Source: Vibrio sp. CB1-14 (lineage in GTDB: Bacteria > Pseudomonadota > Gammaproteobacteria > Enterobacterales > Vibrionaceae). From it: 64,000 nucleotides of DNA. Below, piece by piece: positions 17,022 through 25,261 of this stretch (the stretch's first letter is position 1; every line of letters starts with the position of its first letter). Where the stretch lies: positions 620,001-684,000 of the forward strand of contig NZ_CP115921.1 of assembly GCF_040412085.2 (NCBI RefSeq), read 5' to 3'. The notes under the pieces were generated by a model that saw only the letters and a list, made by a program, of their open reading frames with translations, was not told the DNA's origin and did no database searches. Made by a program: the position numbers and the translations under genes.

Positions 17022-17783
17022 TTAACGAGACAGCCAACCACCATCAACGGCAATAGTGTAGCCATTGATATAGTCAGATGCTTTCGATGCCAAGAATACA
17101 CATGGGCCAGCTAAGTCTTCAGGCGTGCCCCAACGGTCAGCCGGAATTCGCTCTAGAATTTCAGCGTTACGCTTCTCATCGGCGCGAAGCGCTGCTGTGT
17201 TGTTTGTCGCCATGTAACCTGGTGCAATCGCATTAACATTGATGCCTTCTTTTGCCCACTCGTTGGCCATCAAGCGAGTCACTCCCATCACACCACTCTT
17301 TGAAGCGGTGTAAGACGGTACGCGAATACCACCTTGGAATGACAGCATTGAAGCCACGTTGATGATTTTTCCGCCTTGGCCTTGAGCAATAAATTGTTTT
17401 GCAACCGCTTGTGACATAAAGAACACCGACTTAATATTGATATTCATCACGTCATCCCAATCTTGCTCTGAGAAGTCGATGGCGTCATTGCGACGAATGA
17501 TGCCTGCATTGTTTACCAAGATGTCAATGCGACCCAACTCAGTAACAGCTCGATCAACGATGCCTGGAATGTCGTCTAGCTTCATTAAGTTGGCGCGAAT
17601 ATCAATAAACTTACGACCTGTCTCCGCCATCATCGCAATCGTTTCTGACGGTTCAACAATGTTAACACCAACGATGTCGCAACCTGCTTTAGCAAGTCCA
17701 AGAGCCATACCTTGACCAAGGCCAGTATCACAACCAGTTACTACTGCTACTTTGCCTTCAAGGCTAAACGAATCAAGAATCAT
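17022..17783 (-). CDS. kduD: 2-dehydro-3-deoxy-D-gluconate 5-dehydrogenase (short-chain dehydrogenase)
   Basis: A 253-residue SDR that reduces 2,5-diketo-3-deoxygluconate to KDG with NAD(P)H. It shows the cofactor motif TGCDTGLGQGMALGL near residue 16, NNAGIIRR near 90, the catalytic Ser in NVASMLSF and the Y-x-x-x-K motif YTASKSG (about residues 157-163). The C-terminus YINGYTIAVDGGWLSR is typical of KduD. AAAGGAA precedes the ATG. It is the first gene of a four-gene operon with a YgjV-like gene, kdgF and the isomerase, divergent from kdgR. The DhuD name would also apply if the substrate is unsaturated glucuronate. Confidence 0.93.
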   Translation of the reverse strand: MILDSFSLEGKVAVVTGCDTGLGQGMALGLAKAGCDIVGVNIVEPSETIAMMAETGRKFIDIRANLMKLDDIPGIVDRAVTELGRIDILVNNAGIIRRNDAIDFSEQDWDDVMNINIKSVFFMSQAVAKQFIAQGQGGKIINVASMLSFQGGIRVPSYTASKSGVMGVTRLMANEWAKEGINVNAIAPGYMATNNTAALRADEKRNAEILERIPADRWGTPEDLAGPCVFLASKASDYINGYTIAVDGGWLSR

Positions 17784-18041
17784 AGTCTGTTCCTTTGTAA
17801 TAAATGTGTGGTGAACAAATAAAGGGGGTGTTCACTCTGTTGAAATCTACATTACACAAAAAATGACACACCTTAAAGTTATTTTTGAAATTGCGTTTTA
17901 TTTTTTTAATTTAGTTCTCTTGAATGTGACGGTCGTCTCACATACTGGTTTTAAATTAATGAAAAGCCTTTTCGAAACTACTGACTCACTCAAGTATGTC
18001 AGGTATAATCTGCAACTATTGAAAATGACTCAGAGCGTGAA
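17784..18041. promoter_or_regulatory. Divergent kduD/kdgR control region
   Basis: This 258-base gap holds two KdgR-like elements, at 17884-17902 (TTTGAAA-N5-TTTTATT, 11 of 14) and 17958-17976 (listed separately). It also has the inverted repeat GTGAAC/GTTCAC at 17811-17835 and the repeat TGTGA-N8-TCACA at 17925-17942. The last has the wrong spacing for CRP. Autoregulation of kdgR and control of kduD are likely. Confidence 0.55.
17958..17976. promoter_or_regulatory. Candidate KdgR operator
   Basis: AATGAAA-N5-TTTCGAA has a perfect left half-site and 11 of 14 matches to the KdgR box. It stands 66 bases before the kdgR start. Confidence 0.5.
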
Positions 18042-18824
18042 ATGGAAAAATCAACTCAACCAGAAGCCGTATCGTCAGTACTAAAAGTATTTAACATTCT
18101 CTCAGCGCTGGCTGATCAAAAAGAAATCGGTGTATCAGAGCTCTCTCAACGTTTGATGATGTCCAAAGCGACAACCTATCGCTTTTTGCAAACGATGAAG
18201 ACACTCGGTTTTGTTGAGCAGGAAGGGGAAGCCGATAAATACGCACTGACATTAAAATTGTTTGAGCTAGGTTCAAAGGCTTTAGAGCATGTCGATCTTA
18301 TTGACCTTGCCAATACTGAGATGGCAAAAATCTCTAAGATAATCAATGAGACTGTTCACCTAGGCTCCATTGACGAAGATTCCATTATCTACCTGCACAA
18401 AATTGACTCTAGTTACCATCTGCGTATGCACTCACGCATCGGTCGCCGCAATCCGCTTTACAGCACGGCAATTGGTAAAGTACTCATGTCTCATATGGAT
18501 GAGCAGGAAGTGCGAAATCTATTGGCTGACGTTGAGTTTAAGAAACACACGCAACATACGCACGAAAACGTAGACCAGTTGCTTAAAGAGTTGAACCTCG
18601 TTCGTGAGCAACACTTTGGTGAAGACAATGAAGAGCAAGAGCCAGGACTACGCTGTATTGCGGTTCCGGTTTACGACCGATTTGGCGCTCCTATTGCGGC
18701 TATCTCAGTTTCATTCCCTACTATTCGATTCGAGGAAAGCCGTAAACAAGAGTATATCGCTCTTCTTCATACAGCAGGACGTAACGTCTCTGAGCATTTA
18801 GGCTACCATAAGTACCCTATTTGA
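18042..18824 (+). CDS. kdgR: IclR-family transcriptional regulator KdgR
   Basis: A 260-residue IclR-type repressor with an N-terminal winged helix (VLKVFNILSALADQKEIGVS to MSKATTYRFLQTMKTLGFV, about residues 14-60). The IclR effector domain contains LYSTAIGKVLMSH and GLRCIAVPVYDRFG. In gammaproteobacteria KdgR is released from DNA by KDG, so the genes here would be induced by the pathway's own intermediate. It is divergent from the kduD operon, and KdgR-type boxes occur upstream of several nearby genes. A clear terminator follows. Confidence 0.9.
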   Translation: MEKSTQPEAVSSVLKVFNILSALADQKEIGVSELSQRLMMSKATTYRFLQTMKTLGFVEQEGEADKYALTLKLFELGSKALEHVDLIDLANTEMAKISKIINETVHLGSIDEDSIIYLHKIDSSYHLRMHSRIGRRNPLYSTAIGKVLMSHMDEQEVRNLLADVEFKKHTQHTHENVDQLLKELNLVREQHFGEDNEEQEPGLRCIAVPVYDRFGAPIAAISVSFPTIRFEESRKQEYIALLHTAGRNVSEHLGYHKYPI

Positions 18825-18840
18825 CATTGATAAAGAAGAA

Positions 18841-18865
18841 AAGCAGCACACGTGCTGCTTTTTTT
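18841..18865 (+). terminator. Terminator after kdgR
   Basis: The stem AAGCAGCA/TGCTGCTT closes over CACG, followed by seven T. Confidence 0.88.
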
Positions 18866-18911
18866 GCCATCAGATATTTTATTGAAACGCCATTTCATTT
18901 AAGGGATTAAC

Positions 18912-20780
18912 ATGGGAACCTCAGCTTCAAACAATATTCTTGATTTCTTGATTCATCTCGACCCTTTCGATCTTCTTCCAAAACCCGTCGTTGAATCATT
19001 GGCCAGCGCGGTGACCGTCAAATACCTCGCCAAGGGAGAAAGTATTGAATTTCATTCCATGTGCGAGAAACGTTACCTCTATGTGATTCGAAAAGGTGCT
19101 ATTGAGCAGCGAACCCAGATCAATAAGTTACGAGCTCGCCTTGGAGAGGAAGATCAATTTGGATTCACTTTCCTAGAGCCGCTTAAAGAAGCTGAAGATG
19201 GCTATCGAGCAGAAGCGATTGAAGACTCGCTGCTTTATCTCATACCGCACGCCAACATCCAAGAAACGTGCGAACAGCACCCCGAGATCAAAGACTACTT
19301 TGCGGCTACGGCCAAAACACGTTTACACTCTGCGATACGCTCGATCGTCAATAAAGAAGACAAAAGCCTGTTTTTTCGTACTGTTGGTGAAGTAGCTAGC
19401 GAAAATATCACAGTCTCTGACTATAACGACTCAATCATTGATGTCGCCAAAGGCATGTGTGGCAAACGCCGCAGTTCATGTGCTGTCGTACTAAAAGAAC
19501 GTGAAATTGTTGGCTTAGTCACAGACCGAGATATGACACAACATGTTGTTGCCCAAGAGGTGGATACCCATCGACCGATACATGAAGTCATGACTCGCAA
19601 TCCAATCTTGATAAACAGCGAAGACAAAGTAATTCAAGCGATTTCACTTATGCTGCAGTACAACATTCGCTGTCTACCTGTCATTGCCAATCACGAAGTA
19701 AAGGGCTTATTGACTACCACTCACTTAGTTCACAACCATCGAACTCAGTCACTATTTTTGATTGAAAAGATCAAGTATGCGAACTCGATAACTGCCCTTG
19801 CAAATCTTCGAGATGAAAAGGAAACCATTTTCCAAGCCTTAGTAGAAAGTGGCGTGAGTGCCGAGATTCATGGACAGGTCATGTCGATGATCATGGATGC
19901 GTTCAATAGGCGAATAATCCAACTAACCGAAGAGGTGCTCGGGCCACCACCATGTGACTATGCATGGATGGTTGCTGGCTCCCATGCGAGAAACGAAGTG
20001 CACATGCTGTCGGATCAAGACAATGCTTTGGTTCTCGCAGAAGATGCAACCGAGAGTGACCGGTTCTACTTCGCTTACTTTGCTATGCGCGTATGTAATG
20101 GACTCGCCGCCGTTGGCTACCCTTTATGCAGCGGTAAATACATGGCCGCTACAGCCAAATGGAACCAGAACGTAGGTCGCTGGAAGGACTACTATACGAA
20201 ATGGGTGGCCAGTCCTGAATACAACAAACTGCTCAGTATCAGTGTCTTCATGGAGATACGCTGCGTCTACGGCAATGCGGAACTTGTCGATACGCTTCAA
20301 AACCACCTACACCAGACTATTCATGCAAACCCTCGATTTATCCCAGCATTGACACGCGATGCCATCGAAACCTCACCACCACTTGGTATTTTTAACAGCC
20401 TAGTTCTAGAGAAAAGTGGCAACAATACCAAGTCACTCAACATCAAAAAGTTTGCTCTGAACCTTATTATCGATCTCGCTCGCATATACAGCCTAGCCGC
20501 CGGAGGCTCTTTAACAGGAACTGAAGAGCGTTTTCGATATGCCGTCGAGCAAGGTACATTGTCTCAAGACAGCTGCGATAACATCATTGGCGCTTACCGT
20601 TTTCTGATGCAGGTTAGGTTTAGACACCAACTCAACGCCCAAGTGCGTGGCGATACCCCAGACAACAACATCCGCCCTGATGAGTTCAGCAGTTTTGAAC
20701 GTAAGCACCTAAAAGACGCGTTCAAGATCATTAGTGAGTTGCAGGATGTCGCTAAACTCAAATTTGTAAGCGGGTTCTAA
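18912..20780 (+). CDS. CNB-CBS-DUF294 putative nucleotidyltransferase signalling protein
   Basis: A 622-residue soluble protein in three parts. A cyclic-nucleotide-binding-like domain covers about residues 15-130. Two CBS repeats follow (about 155-275, with VVLKEREIVGLVTDRDM and IRCLPVIANHEVKGLLTT). The DUF294 nucleotidyltransferase-like domain has the GSHARNE...SDQDNALVL motif around residue 355 and a DUF294 C-terminal domain to the end. Such proteins are thought to sense nucleotides and modify or bind a partner, but the partner is not known. The stop is one base before the start of the exonuclease gene, so the two are co-translated, a pairing seen in many vibrios. Confidence 0.85.
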   Translation: MGTSASNNILDFLIHLDPFDLLPKPVVESLASAVTVKYLAKGESIEFHSMCEKRYLYVIRKGAIEQRTQINKLRARLGEEDQFGFTFLEPLKEAEDGYRAEAIEDSLLYLIPHANIQETCEQHPEIKDYFAATAKTRLHSAIRSIVNKEDKSLFFRTVGEVASENITVSDYNDSIIDVAKGMCGKRRSSCAVVLKEREIVGLVTDRDMTQHVVAQEVDTHRPIHEVMTRNPILINSEDKVIQAISLMLQYNIRCLPVIANHEVKGLLTTTHLVHNHRTQSLFLIEKIKYANSITALANLRDEKETIFQALVESGVSAEIHGQVMSMIMDAFNRRIIQLTEEVLGPPPCDYAWMVAGSHARNEVHMLSDQDNALVLAEDATESDRFYFAYFAMRVCNGLAAVGYPLCSGKYMAATAKWNQNVGRWKDYYTKWVASPEYNKLLSISVFMEIRCVYGNAELVDTLQNHLHQTIHANPRFIPALTRDAIETSPPLGIFNSLVLEKSGNNTKSLNIKKFALNLIIDLARIYSLAAGGSLTGTEERFRYAVEQGTLSQDSCDNIIGAYRFLMQVRFRHQLNAQVRGDTPDNNIRPDEFSSFERKHLKDAFKIISELQDVAKLKFVSGF

Positions 20781-20781
20781 T

Positions 20782-21501
20782 ATGTTGGCCAAAACCCTAC
20801 AAAAGCTCTTCTCTAAAGGCGATAACATCGAAGCTCTGCACCAATCCATGCAGGCTAAACACTGGCCTTCTCATGCACTAGAGCATTACTTTGCCTATCC
20901 TCTCCCTAACGCACAGCGCCCAGTGTCCGAGCAACAATTTGTCGCCCTAGATTTTGAAACGACGGGGCTAGAACCAGACTCTGATAGGATCCTGTCTATT
21001 GGAACGGTGGAGTTAAACTACGAAGAAATTGATTTAACCAGTGTCAATGAAGTGATTTTGCGACAAGATGTGACTATTCGCCCAGAAAGCGCCGTCGTTC
21101 ATGAAATTATGCCAACCCAAGTTCGAGAACAAGGCGTTGATGCTGAGCTTGCGCTCGATCGATTGATCGAACATCTTCGGGGTAAAACCATCATTGCCCA
21201 TAGCGCAGGTATTGAGTATGGCTTTTTGTCGTCATATCTCAAAAGGTGCTACCAAATTGAAAAGCTACCTTGTTACATGGTAGACACATTGCTGCTTGAG
21301 AAACGATTTAGCTACTTAGGGAAAAATCGAGGACATTCCAGCTTTCAACTCGATGACCTACGGCAACATTATAATTTACCAGATTATTACGCTCACTCAG
21401 CGGCCAGTGATGCACTAGGATGTGCAGAGCTATTTTTAGCACAAGTCAAAAGGCTAAAGCTCTGCCATCGTCCGCTCAGTGAGGTAATTTATCGACCTTA
21501 A
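20782..21501 (+). CDS. DnaQ-like 3'-5' exonuclease (DEDDh)
   Basis: A 239-residue protein with a DEDDh exonuclease fold. Motif I FVALDFETTGL (about residues 52-62) supplies Asp and Glu, motif II lies around IIAHSAGIEYGF, and motif III is HSAASDALGCAELF near the C-terminus. It begins one base after the upstream CNB-CBS-DUF294 gene. The N-terminal 45 residues are extra to the core fold. The linkage suggests the nuclease acts with the signalling protein, but the substrate (RNA or DNA) is not evident. Confidence 0.85.
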   Translation: MLAKTLQKLFSKGDNIEALHQSMQAKHWPSHALEHYFAYPLPNAQRPVSEQQFVALDFETTGLEPDSDRILSIGTVELNYEEIDLTSVNEVILRQDVTIRPESAVVHEIMPTQVREQGVDAELALDRLIEHLRGKTIIAHSAGIEYGFLSSYLKRCYQIEKLPCYMVDTLLLEKRFSYLGKNRGHSSFQLDDLRQHYNLPDYYAHSAASDALGCAELFLAQVKRLKLCHRPLSEVIYRP

Positions 21502-21520
21502 AATACAACGCAGCTGTTTT

Positions 21521-23110
21521 TTAACGTGCCACTACACGCTCTTTTTCAAATCCATGGCTGTTAGATTGTAGGTCGTCAGATAACCGCTTGAGTTCAATGG
21601 AGCTCAATGAAAACTGCTCAATTCGATTCAAGTTTGCTTCTTGAACTTTGAGCAGTTGCTCAATGTATAGATAAACCTGCTCAGAAATGGCCAACTCATT
21701 TTTCGTCGACTGTTTTAAATCAGCTACAATACTCTGAACATCACTCGCACCTTGCTTAACTTGACTGAAAATCACACCAACCTGTTCAGATTTGGCCTCG
21801 CTTTGCGAGATTTTTTCGAGTAGCCCTCTCAAGTCATTGGAAACATGTTCAGACTCCGACAAGATATGCTCACTCATTTTAGATATTTCCACCGTTGCAT
21901 CAGATGTCCTAGCCGCTAGGCTTCGAACCTCATCAGCGACCACAGCAAAACCACGCCCTTGTTCGCCCGCTCTCGCGGCTTCTATGGCTGCGTTGAGCGC
22001 CAACAAGTTAGTCTGTTCAGCGATACCTTGGATCACCTCAACAACCCCTGTTATCTGCTCGTATTTGGCTTCTAAAAGACCAAAACTGTGCAGCGAACCA
22101 TCTAGGCTAGTACGAATGTCCTCCACCGAGCCGTCCATGGATTGAATCGCCTCGGCTCCCTCCTCCGACAATGATTGAGACTGAAAGCTATTCGATTGTG
22201 CCTTATCAATACCTATATTGATTTCCTCGATACTAAGTTCGAGAGCCTTCATAGAGTTGAGAGTGTCATCTGAAATCGAACGGATTTGACCTAAGCTTTC
22301 CGTCGTCGCGCCGATATTGCGATCTAGGCTATCGGTAGACTGGTTGATCATCACCGAAACCGAACTGATTTTATCGACAAACCGCTTCAATGAAGCCTGC
22401 ATCTGGCGAACCGACTCCAAAATACTGCCTTGTGGTACAGACTGTGTAACAGGCTGAGATAAGTGCCCATCTGCTATACGCTTGGTTAACGAAACAACGA
22501 CACTCGGCTCACCGCCTACAGACCGATAAATACTACGCGCAATGAGACCGCTTATCAGCAATATCACCACTAAGATACCGCTGCTATAGATCAAAAGGCG
22601 TGTCACAAGCTGCTGATAACTCTCTTCAACATCGTCCATGTATATCCCCAGCCCCATCACCCACTTCAGCTCTGGGATCATGGTAATCGCACTCACCTTG
22701 GTCACCTTTTCCGACGAGTTTGGCTTACTCACCTCGCCGACAACATAGTTGAACGCTTTATCCTTCAGCAGGTTTACATGCCTAGCATAAGAGCTTTGGA
22801 ACGCCCCAAGTTTGTCGCCACGCACATGCACGCGGGCGATAGCATTGTGGTCATTAGCCCAAATGTAAGCGTTGCCCAAACGGTAGGTAGACAACGCTGC
22901 AATGACGCGTTGCTCAGCCTCTTCCGGGGAGCGGCTTTGCTTGATGGCATCCGATGCTTGTTTCTTTGCAAACGAGAGTAACGATGCTACCTCATGCTTT
23001 TTGGTTTCGACTAAAGATGTTTTTATGGAATCCAAACTTACAAACACAATCAACGCGATACCCAACATCGCTGTAATCAGCAGCAGTGCGCCCTTTTTTA
23101 TCAATGTCAT
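21521..23110 (-). CDS. Methyl-accepting chemotaxis protein with single Cache sensor
   Basis: A 529-residue chemoreceptor. It has a membrane span at about residues 5-26, a periplasmic single-Cache-like domain of about 150 residues ([20 protein letters not shown] and [16 protein letters not shown] are typical), a second span near 172-190 and a HAMP region. The signalling tip [20 protein letters not shown] lies near residues 360-380. The gene lies directly downstream of a KdgM-porin and lyase gene pair on the same strand, separated by a terminator-like hairpin. A role in taxis to oligouronates or breakdown products is plausible from position. Confidence 0.92.
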   Translation of the reverse strand: MTLIKKGALLLITAMLGIALIVFVSLDSIKTSLVETKKHEVASLLSFAKKQASDAIKQSRSPEEAEQRVIAALSTYRLGNAYIWANDHNAIARVHVRGDKLGAFQSSYARHVNLLKDKAFNYVVGEVSKPNSSEKVTKVSAITMIPELKWVMGLGIYMDDVEESYQQLVTRLLIYSSGILVVILLISGLIARSIYRSVGGEPSVVVSLTKRIADGHLSQPVTQSVPQGSILESVRQMQASLKRFVDKISSVSVMINQSTDSLDRNIGATTESLGQIRSISDDTLNSMKALELSIEEINIGIDKAQSNSFQSQSLSEEGAEAIQSMDGSVEDIRTSLDGSLHSFGLLEAKYEQITGVVEVIQGIAEQTNLLALNAAIEAARAGEQGRGFAVVADEVRSLAARTSDATVEISKMSEHILSESEHVSNDLRGLLEKISQSEAKSEQVGVIFSQVKQGASDVQSIVADLKQSTKNELAISEQVYLYIEQLLKVQEANLNRIEQFSLSSIELKRLSDDLQSNSHGFEKERVVAR

Positions 23111-23122
23111 GATCCCTCACTA

Positions 23123-23158
23123 TAAAAAATGGCCACACTAACAATCTAGCGTGGCCAT
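23123..23158 (-). terminator. Terminator-like hairpin between kdgM-like and chemoreceptor genes
   Basis: The arms ATGGCCAC and GTGGCCAT are followed on the reverse strand by a T-rich tail (TTTTTTATAG). Readthrough or a separate promoter would be needed for the chemoreceptor gene. Confidence 0.75.
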
Positions 23159-23183
23159 ACAGACAATCAATTACAGCATACGT

Positions 23184-23858
23184 CTAGAAGCTATAAGTAA
23201 TGCCGATACGGCTTCGTAGCTGACGATCGCTTGAAGAGCTCGATACCGAAACATTGGCGAACTCAACATATGGGCGCCAACTCCAGTCTTCGCCTTTGTA
23301 GCCAAGTTTGAATACTGCATCCCAGTTGGTGTCACCGTTGTCGAATAACACTTGATCATCCAAACCTTTCTCATAGTTCGCCTCTAGACCAAACTGAAAA
23401 CCATTGTATTTGTAGTCAAGGTTAGCCGTGACTTTACTCTTCTGTTCAGAAGAACGATCATCAGAGAAATTACGGAACTCATGCCGATAGCGAAGCTTAG
23501 TAACAAACCCTGAATCAAAAGAGTACTGAGCACGAAGCTGAGGCTTATAAGTCACGTGACCTGGGAAGAACGTAATTGGCATACCTGGTATAAGCATCCA
23601 ATGATCATCAATTTTGTATTTGTAGCCGAAGTCGAATTCATTGCCTTTCGATTGCCATTCTGAAAATGGTTTCCCCTTCTGCATCGCTTCAACGCCAAAA
23701 TACATATTCCCAACGCCAGCCCCAAGCTTCACGCGACTAGCGTATGTTTCACTTTCGTGTTTATATTCTTGACGAAAATCGAGAGATGCCGCAGAAATAG
23801 AGGCACTAGCAAGCAATGCCACAACCGCAGTTGTAGCTATTTTATAGACCTTAGACAC
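23184..23858 (-). CDS. kdgM: KdgM-family oligouronate-specific outer-membrane porin
   Basis: A 224-residue outer-membrane beta-barrel with a signal peptide (cleavage near SASISA). The mature protein begins ASLDFRQEYKHESETYASR, the typical KdgM start, and has alternating aromatic strands, ending in SRIGITYSF with a terminal Phe for BAM recognition. It would pass acidic oligosaccharides into the periplasm. The start is GTG at 23858 with AAGGAA eight bases upstream. It lies 13 bases after the lyase gene and is co-transcribed with it. Confidence 0.88.
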   Translation of the reverse strand: MSKVYKIATTAVVALLASASISAASLDFRQEYKHESETYASRVKLGAGVGNMYFGVEAMQKGKPFSEWQSKGNEFDFGYKYKIDDHWMLIPGMPITFFPGHVTYKPQLRAQYSFDSGFVTKLRYRHEFRNFSDDRSSEQKSKVTANLDYKYNGFQFGLEANYEKGLDDQVLFDNGDTNWDAVFKLGYKGEDWSWRPYVEFANVSVSSSSSDRQLRSRIGITYSF

Positions 23859-23871
23859 AGTTTAATTCCTT

Positions 23872-25053
23872 TTATTTGAATAGTAGATTTGCAACTTTTT
23901 TGCTATTTACTTTTTCTTTACTCAGCTCAGAAATAGCGTTGGTAAATACCGACTCACCATATGCTTTCTGCGCATAAAGCAAATTCACATAGGCTTTGGA
24001 ACCATCAAAGCCTTTTAATTCTTTGTATTGCCACTTATCAGGTTGATTAGCATGTTTAGCGATATATTGATAACCTTTTGCTAAAGAGTGCTTATCAACT
24101 TCATAATTCCAAACGTCGATGCCAAGCTTGTCTCCAAAGTGACCAAGATGACTGTAGGCTTCTAGGTTAAAGTTTGAATAATGCCAAGGGCGAGTCCGTT
24201 CTAACTCTCCGTGTTGACGACCATTCATATCAAATTGACTGCCGATTCGGCGCATTTGCGTGATTCTCAAGCGCTGCTTTGCAATATCTTCTTGCCCGAC
24301 AAAAATGGCAAAAGCAGCCACTTGTGCGTCATACCACGTACCATGATTGTTGTGCCAATTATCCTCTTCGAAACCATGATTACTGGTTAGAAGCCATTGG
24401 TTAAATTCACTAAACCAAACAACCATGGCCTGATAGTCTTTTGGATCCAGTTGCTCTTGCAAGATGTTGATACTATCCAGCACTGGGATAAGTAAGCGAC
24501 TATCAATAATGCCAATACCACGCCCATCAACAATTCCAGGGATTGCTTGAGCATGGTTGAGGTTAGGGTTCATTCGTGTTTTTGGATCAACAAACCATGC
24601 GCTAAGCTGAGCTTTCGCTTTGTCTGCATATGCTTGATTATCCGTGAAGTAATAGGCGAGACTCAGGTCTGTCACGTCTTTGGCAAAGCGGATAAAACGC
24701 TGTTTGTCCGTCGCTGCGCTTTTAGTGGCCATATTATATTCACCATCACGGCGCACATAGGGTAAGCCATCTTCAGTATCTGGGTTCGGCCACCAGTATG
24801 GGCCAAAGCTAAAATAATCGTGTTTGTCACCACTGGCTGGTAATAGAGTTTTATTCGTCACCGGATCTATTGCGGCATTAAGCGCCTTATCTGCTTTTGC
24901 AACTAATGTATCTATAGAACCTTGTTTCATCGTTAGATGTTGCTTGTTATATTCAAGCGCCGATGAATCATATGAAATAAAGTCGACATTACCCGCTACT
25001 GCTCCCCAGGATAGAGCGAGGGAAATAGCAATCATACTTTTACTAATCATCAT
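23872..25053 (-). CDS. Secreted Alginate_lyase-superfamily polysaccharide lyase (PL38/PL5-like)
   Basis: A 393-residue protein with a signal peptide (to about AVAGN) and an alpha/alpha-barrel lyase pattern. YFSFGPYWWPNPDTEDGLPY and RRDGEYN lie near residues 80-105, NPNLNHAQAIPG near 160, and the catalytic-region motif NWHNNHGTWYDAQ near 230. This is the Alginate_lyase Pfam superfamily. The family includes alginate lyases and, in PL38, glucuronan lyases, so the substrate is open. Its own upstream region has a KdgR-like box and a CRP-like site, and it heads a unit with the KdgM porin. Confidence 0.8.
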   Translation of the reverse strand: MMISKSMIAISLALSWGAVAGNVDFISYDSSALEYNKQHLTMKQGSIDTLVAKADKALNAAIDPVTNKTLLPASGDKHDYFSFGPYWWPNPDTEDGLPYVRRDGEYNMATKSAATDKQRFIRFAKDVTDLSLAYYFTDNQAYADKAKAQLSAWFVDPKTRMNPNLNHAQAIPGIVDGRGIGIIDSRLLIPVLDSINILQEQLDPKDYQAMVVWFSEFNQWLLTSNHGFEEDNWHNNHGTWYDAQVAAFAIFVGQEDIAKQRLRITQMRRIGSQFDMNGRQHGELERTRPWHYSNFNLEAYSHLGHFGDKLGIDVWNYEVDKHSLAKGYQYIAKHANQPDKWQYKELKGFDGSKAYVNLLYAQKAYGESVFTNAISELSKEKVNSKKVANLLFK

Positions 25054-25084
25054 TAATCTCCTTATTAGAACTGAACTTATGTTA

Positions 25085-25103
25085 ATTGAAACATCGGTTC
25101 AAA
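25085..25103. promoter_or_regulatory. Candidate KdgR operator before the lyase gene
   Basis: ATTGAAA-N5-GTTCAAA matches 10 of 14 positions of the KdgR box. Its core TGAAAC-ATC-GGTTCA is nearly symmetric. It lies 32 bases upstream of the lyase ATG. Confidence 0.4.
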
Positions 25104-25154
25104 AGTAAGATCGAGATCATCTTATTAGGTAGCGCACATAGAAAAAGTGATAAT

Positions 25155-25170
25155 TGTGATTTCAATCAAA
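25155..25170 (-). promoter_or_regulatory. Candidate CRP site
   Basis: TGTGA-N6-TCAAA has correct spacing and differs from the CRP consensus at one arm position. It lies about 100 bases upstream of the lyase start, a typical activator distance. Confidence 0.4.
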
Positions 25171-25206
25171 ATTACCAACACCACGTTAATTTTGGCCAAT
25201 ATAAAT

Positions 25207-25231
25207 AAAAAAAGGGCTCCAAAAGAACCCC
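25207..25231 (-). terminator. Terminator after the beta-helix protein gene
   Basis: On the reverse strand GGGTTC and GAGCCC pair (one G-U) over a short loop and are followed by seven to eight T. Confidence 0.65.
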
Positions 25232-25261
25232 ATGATTTATATTACTTTAGATAAATAAAAC

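Noticed and set aside
17925..17942. TGTGA-N8-TCACA as a CRP site
   Set aside because: The spacer is two bases too long for CRP. It is kept only as an unassigned inverted repeat.
17863..18084. A 73-codon forward frame in the kduD/kdgR gap
   Set aside because: It overlaps the start of kdgR in another frame, is low-complexity and lies in the region needed for both promoters and the KdgR boxes.
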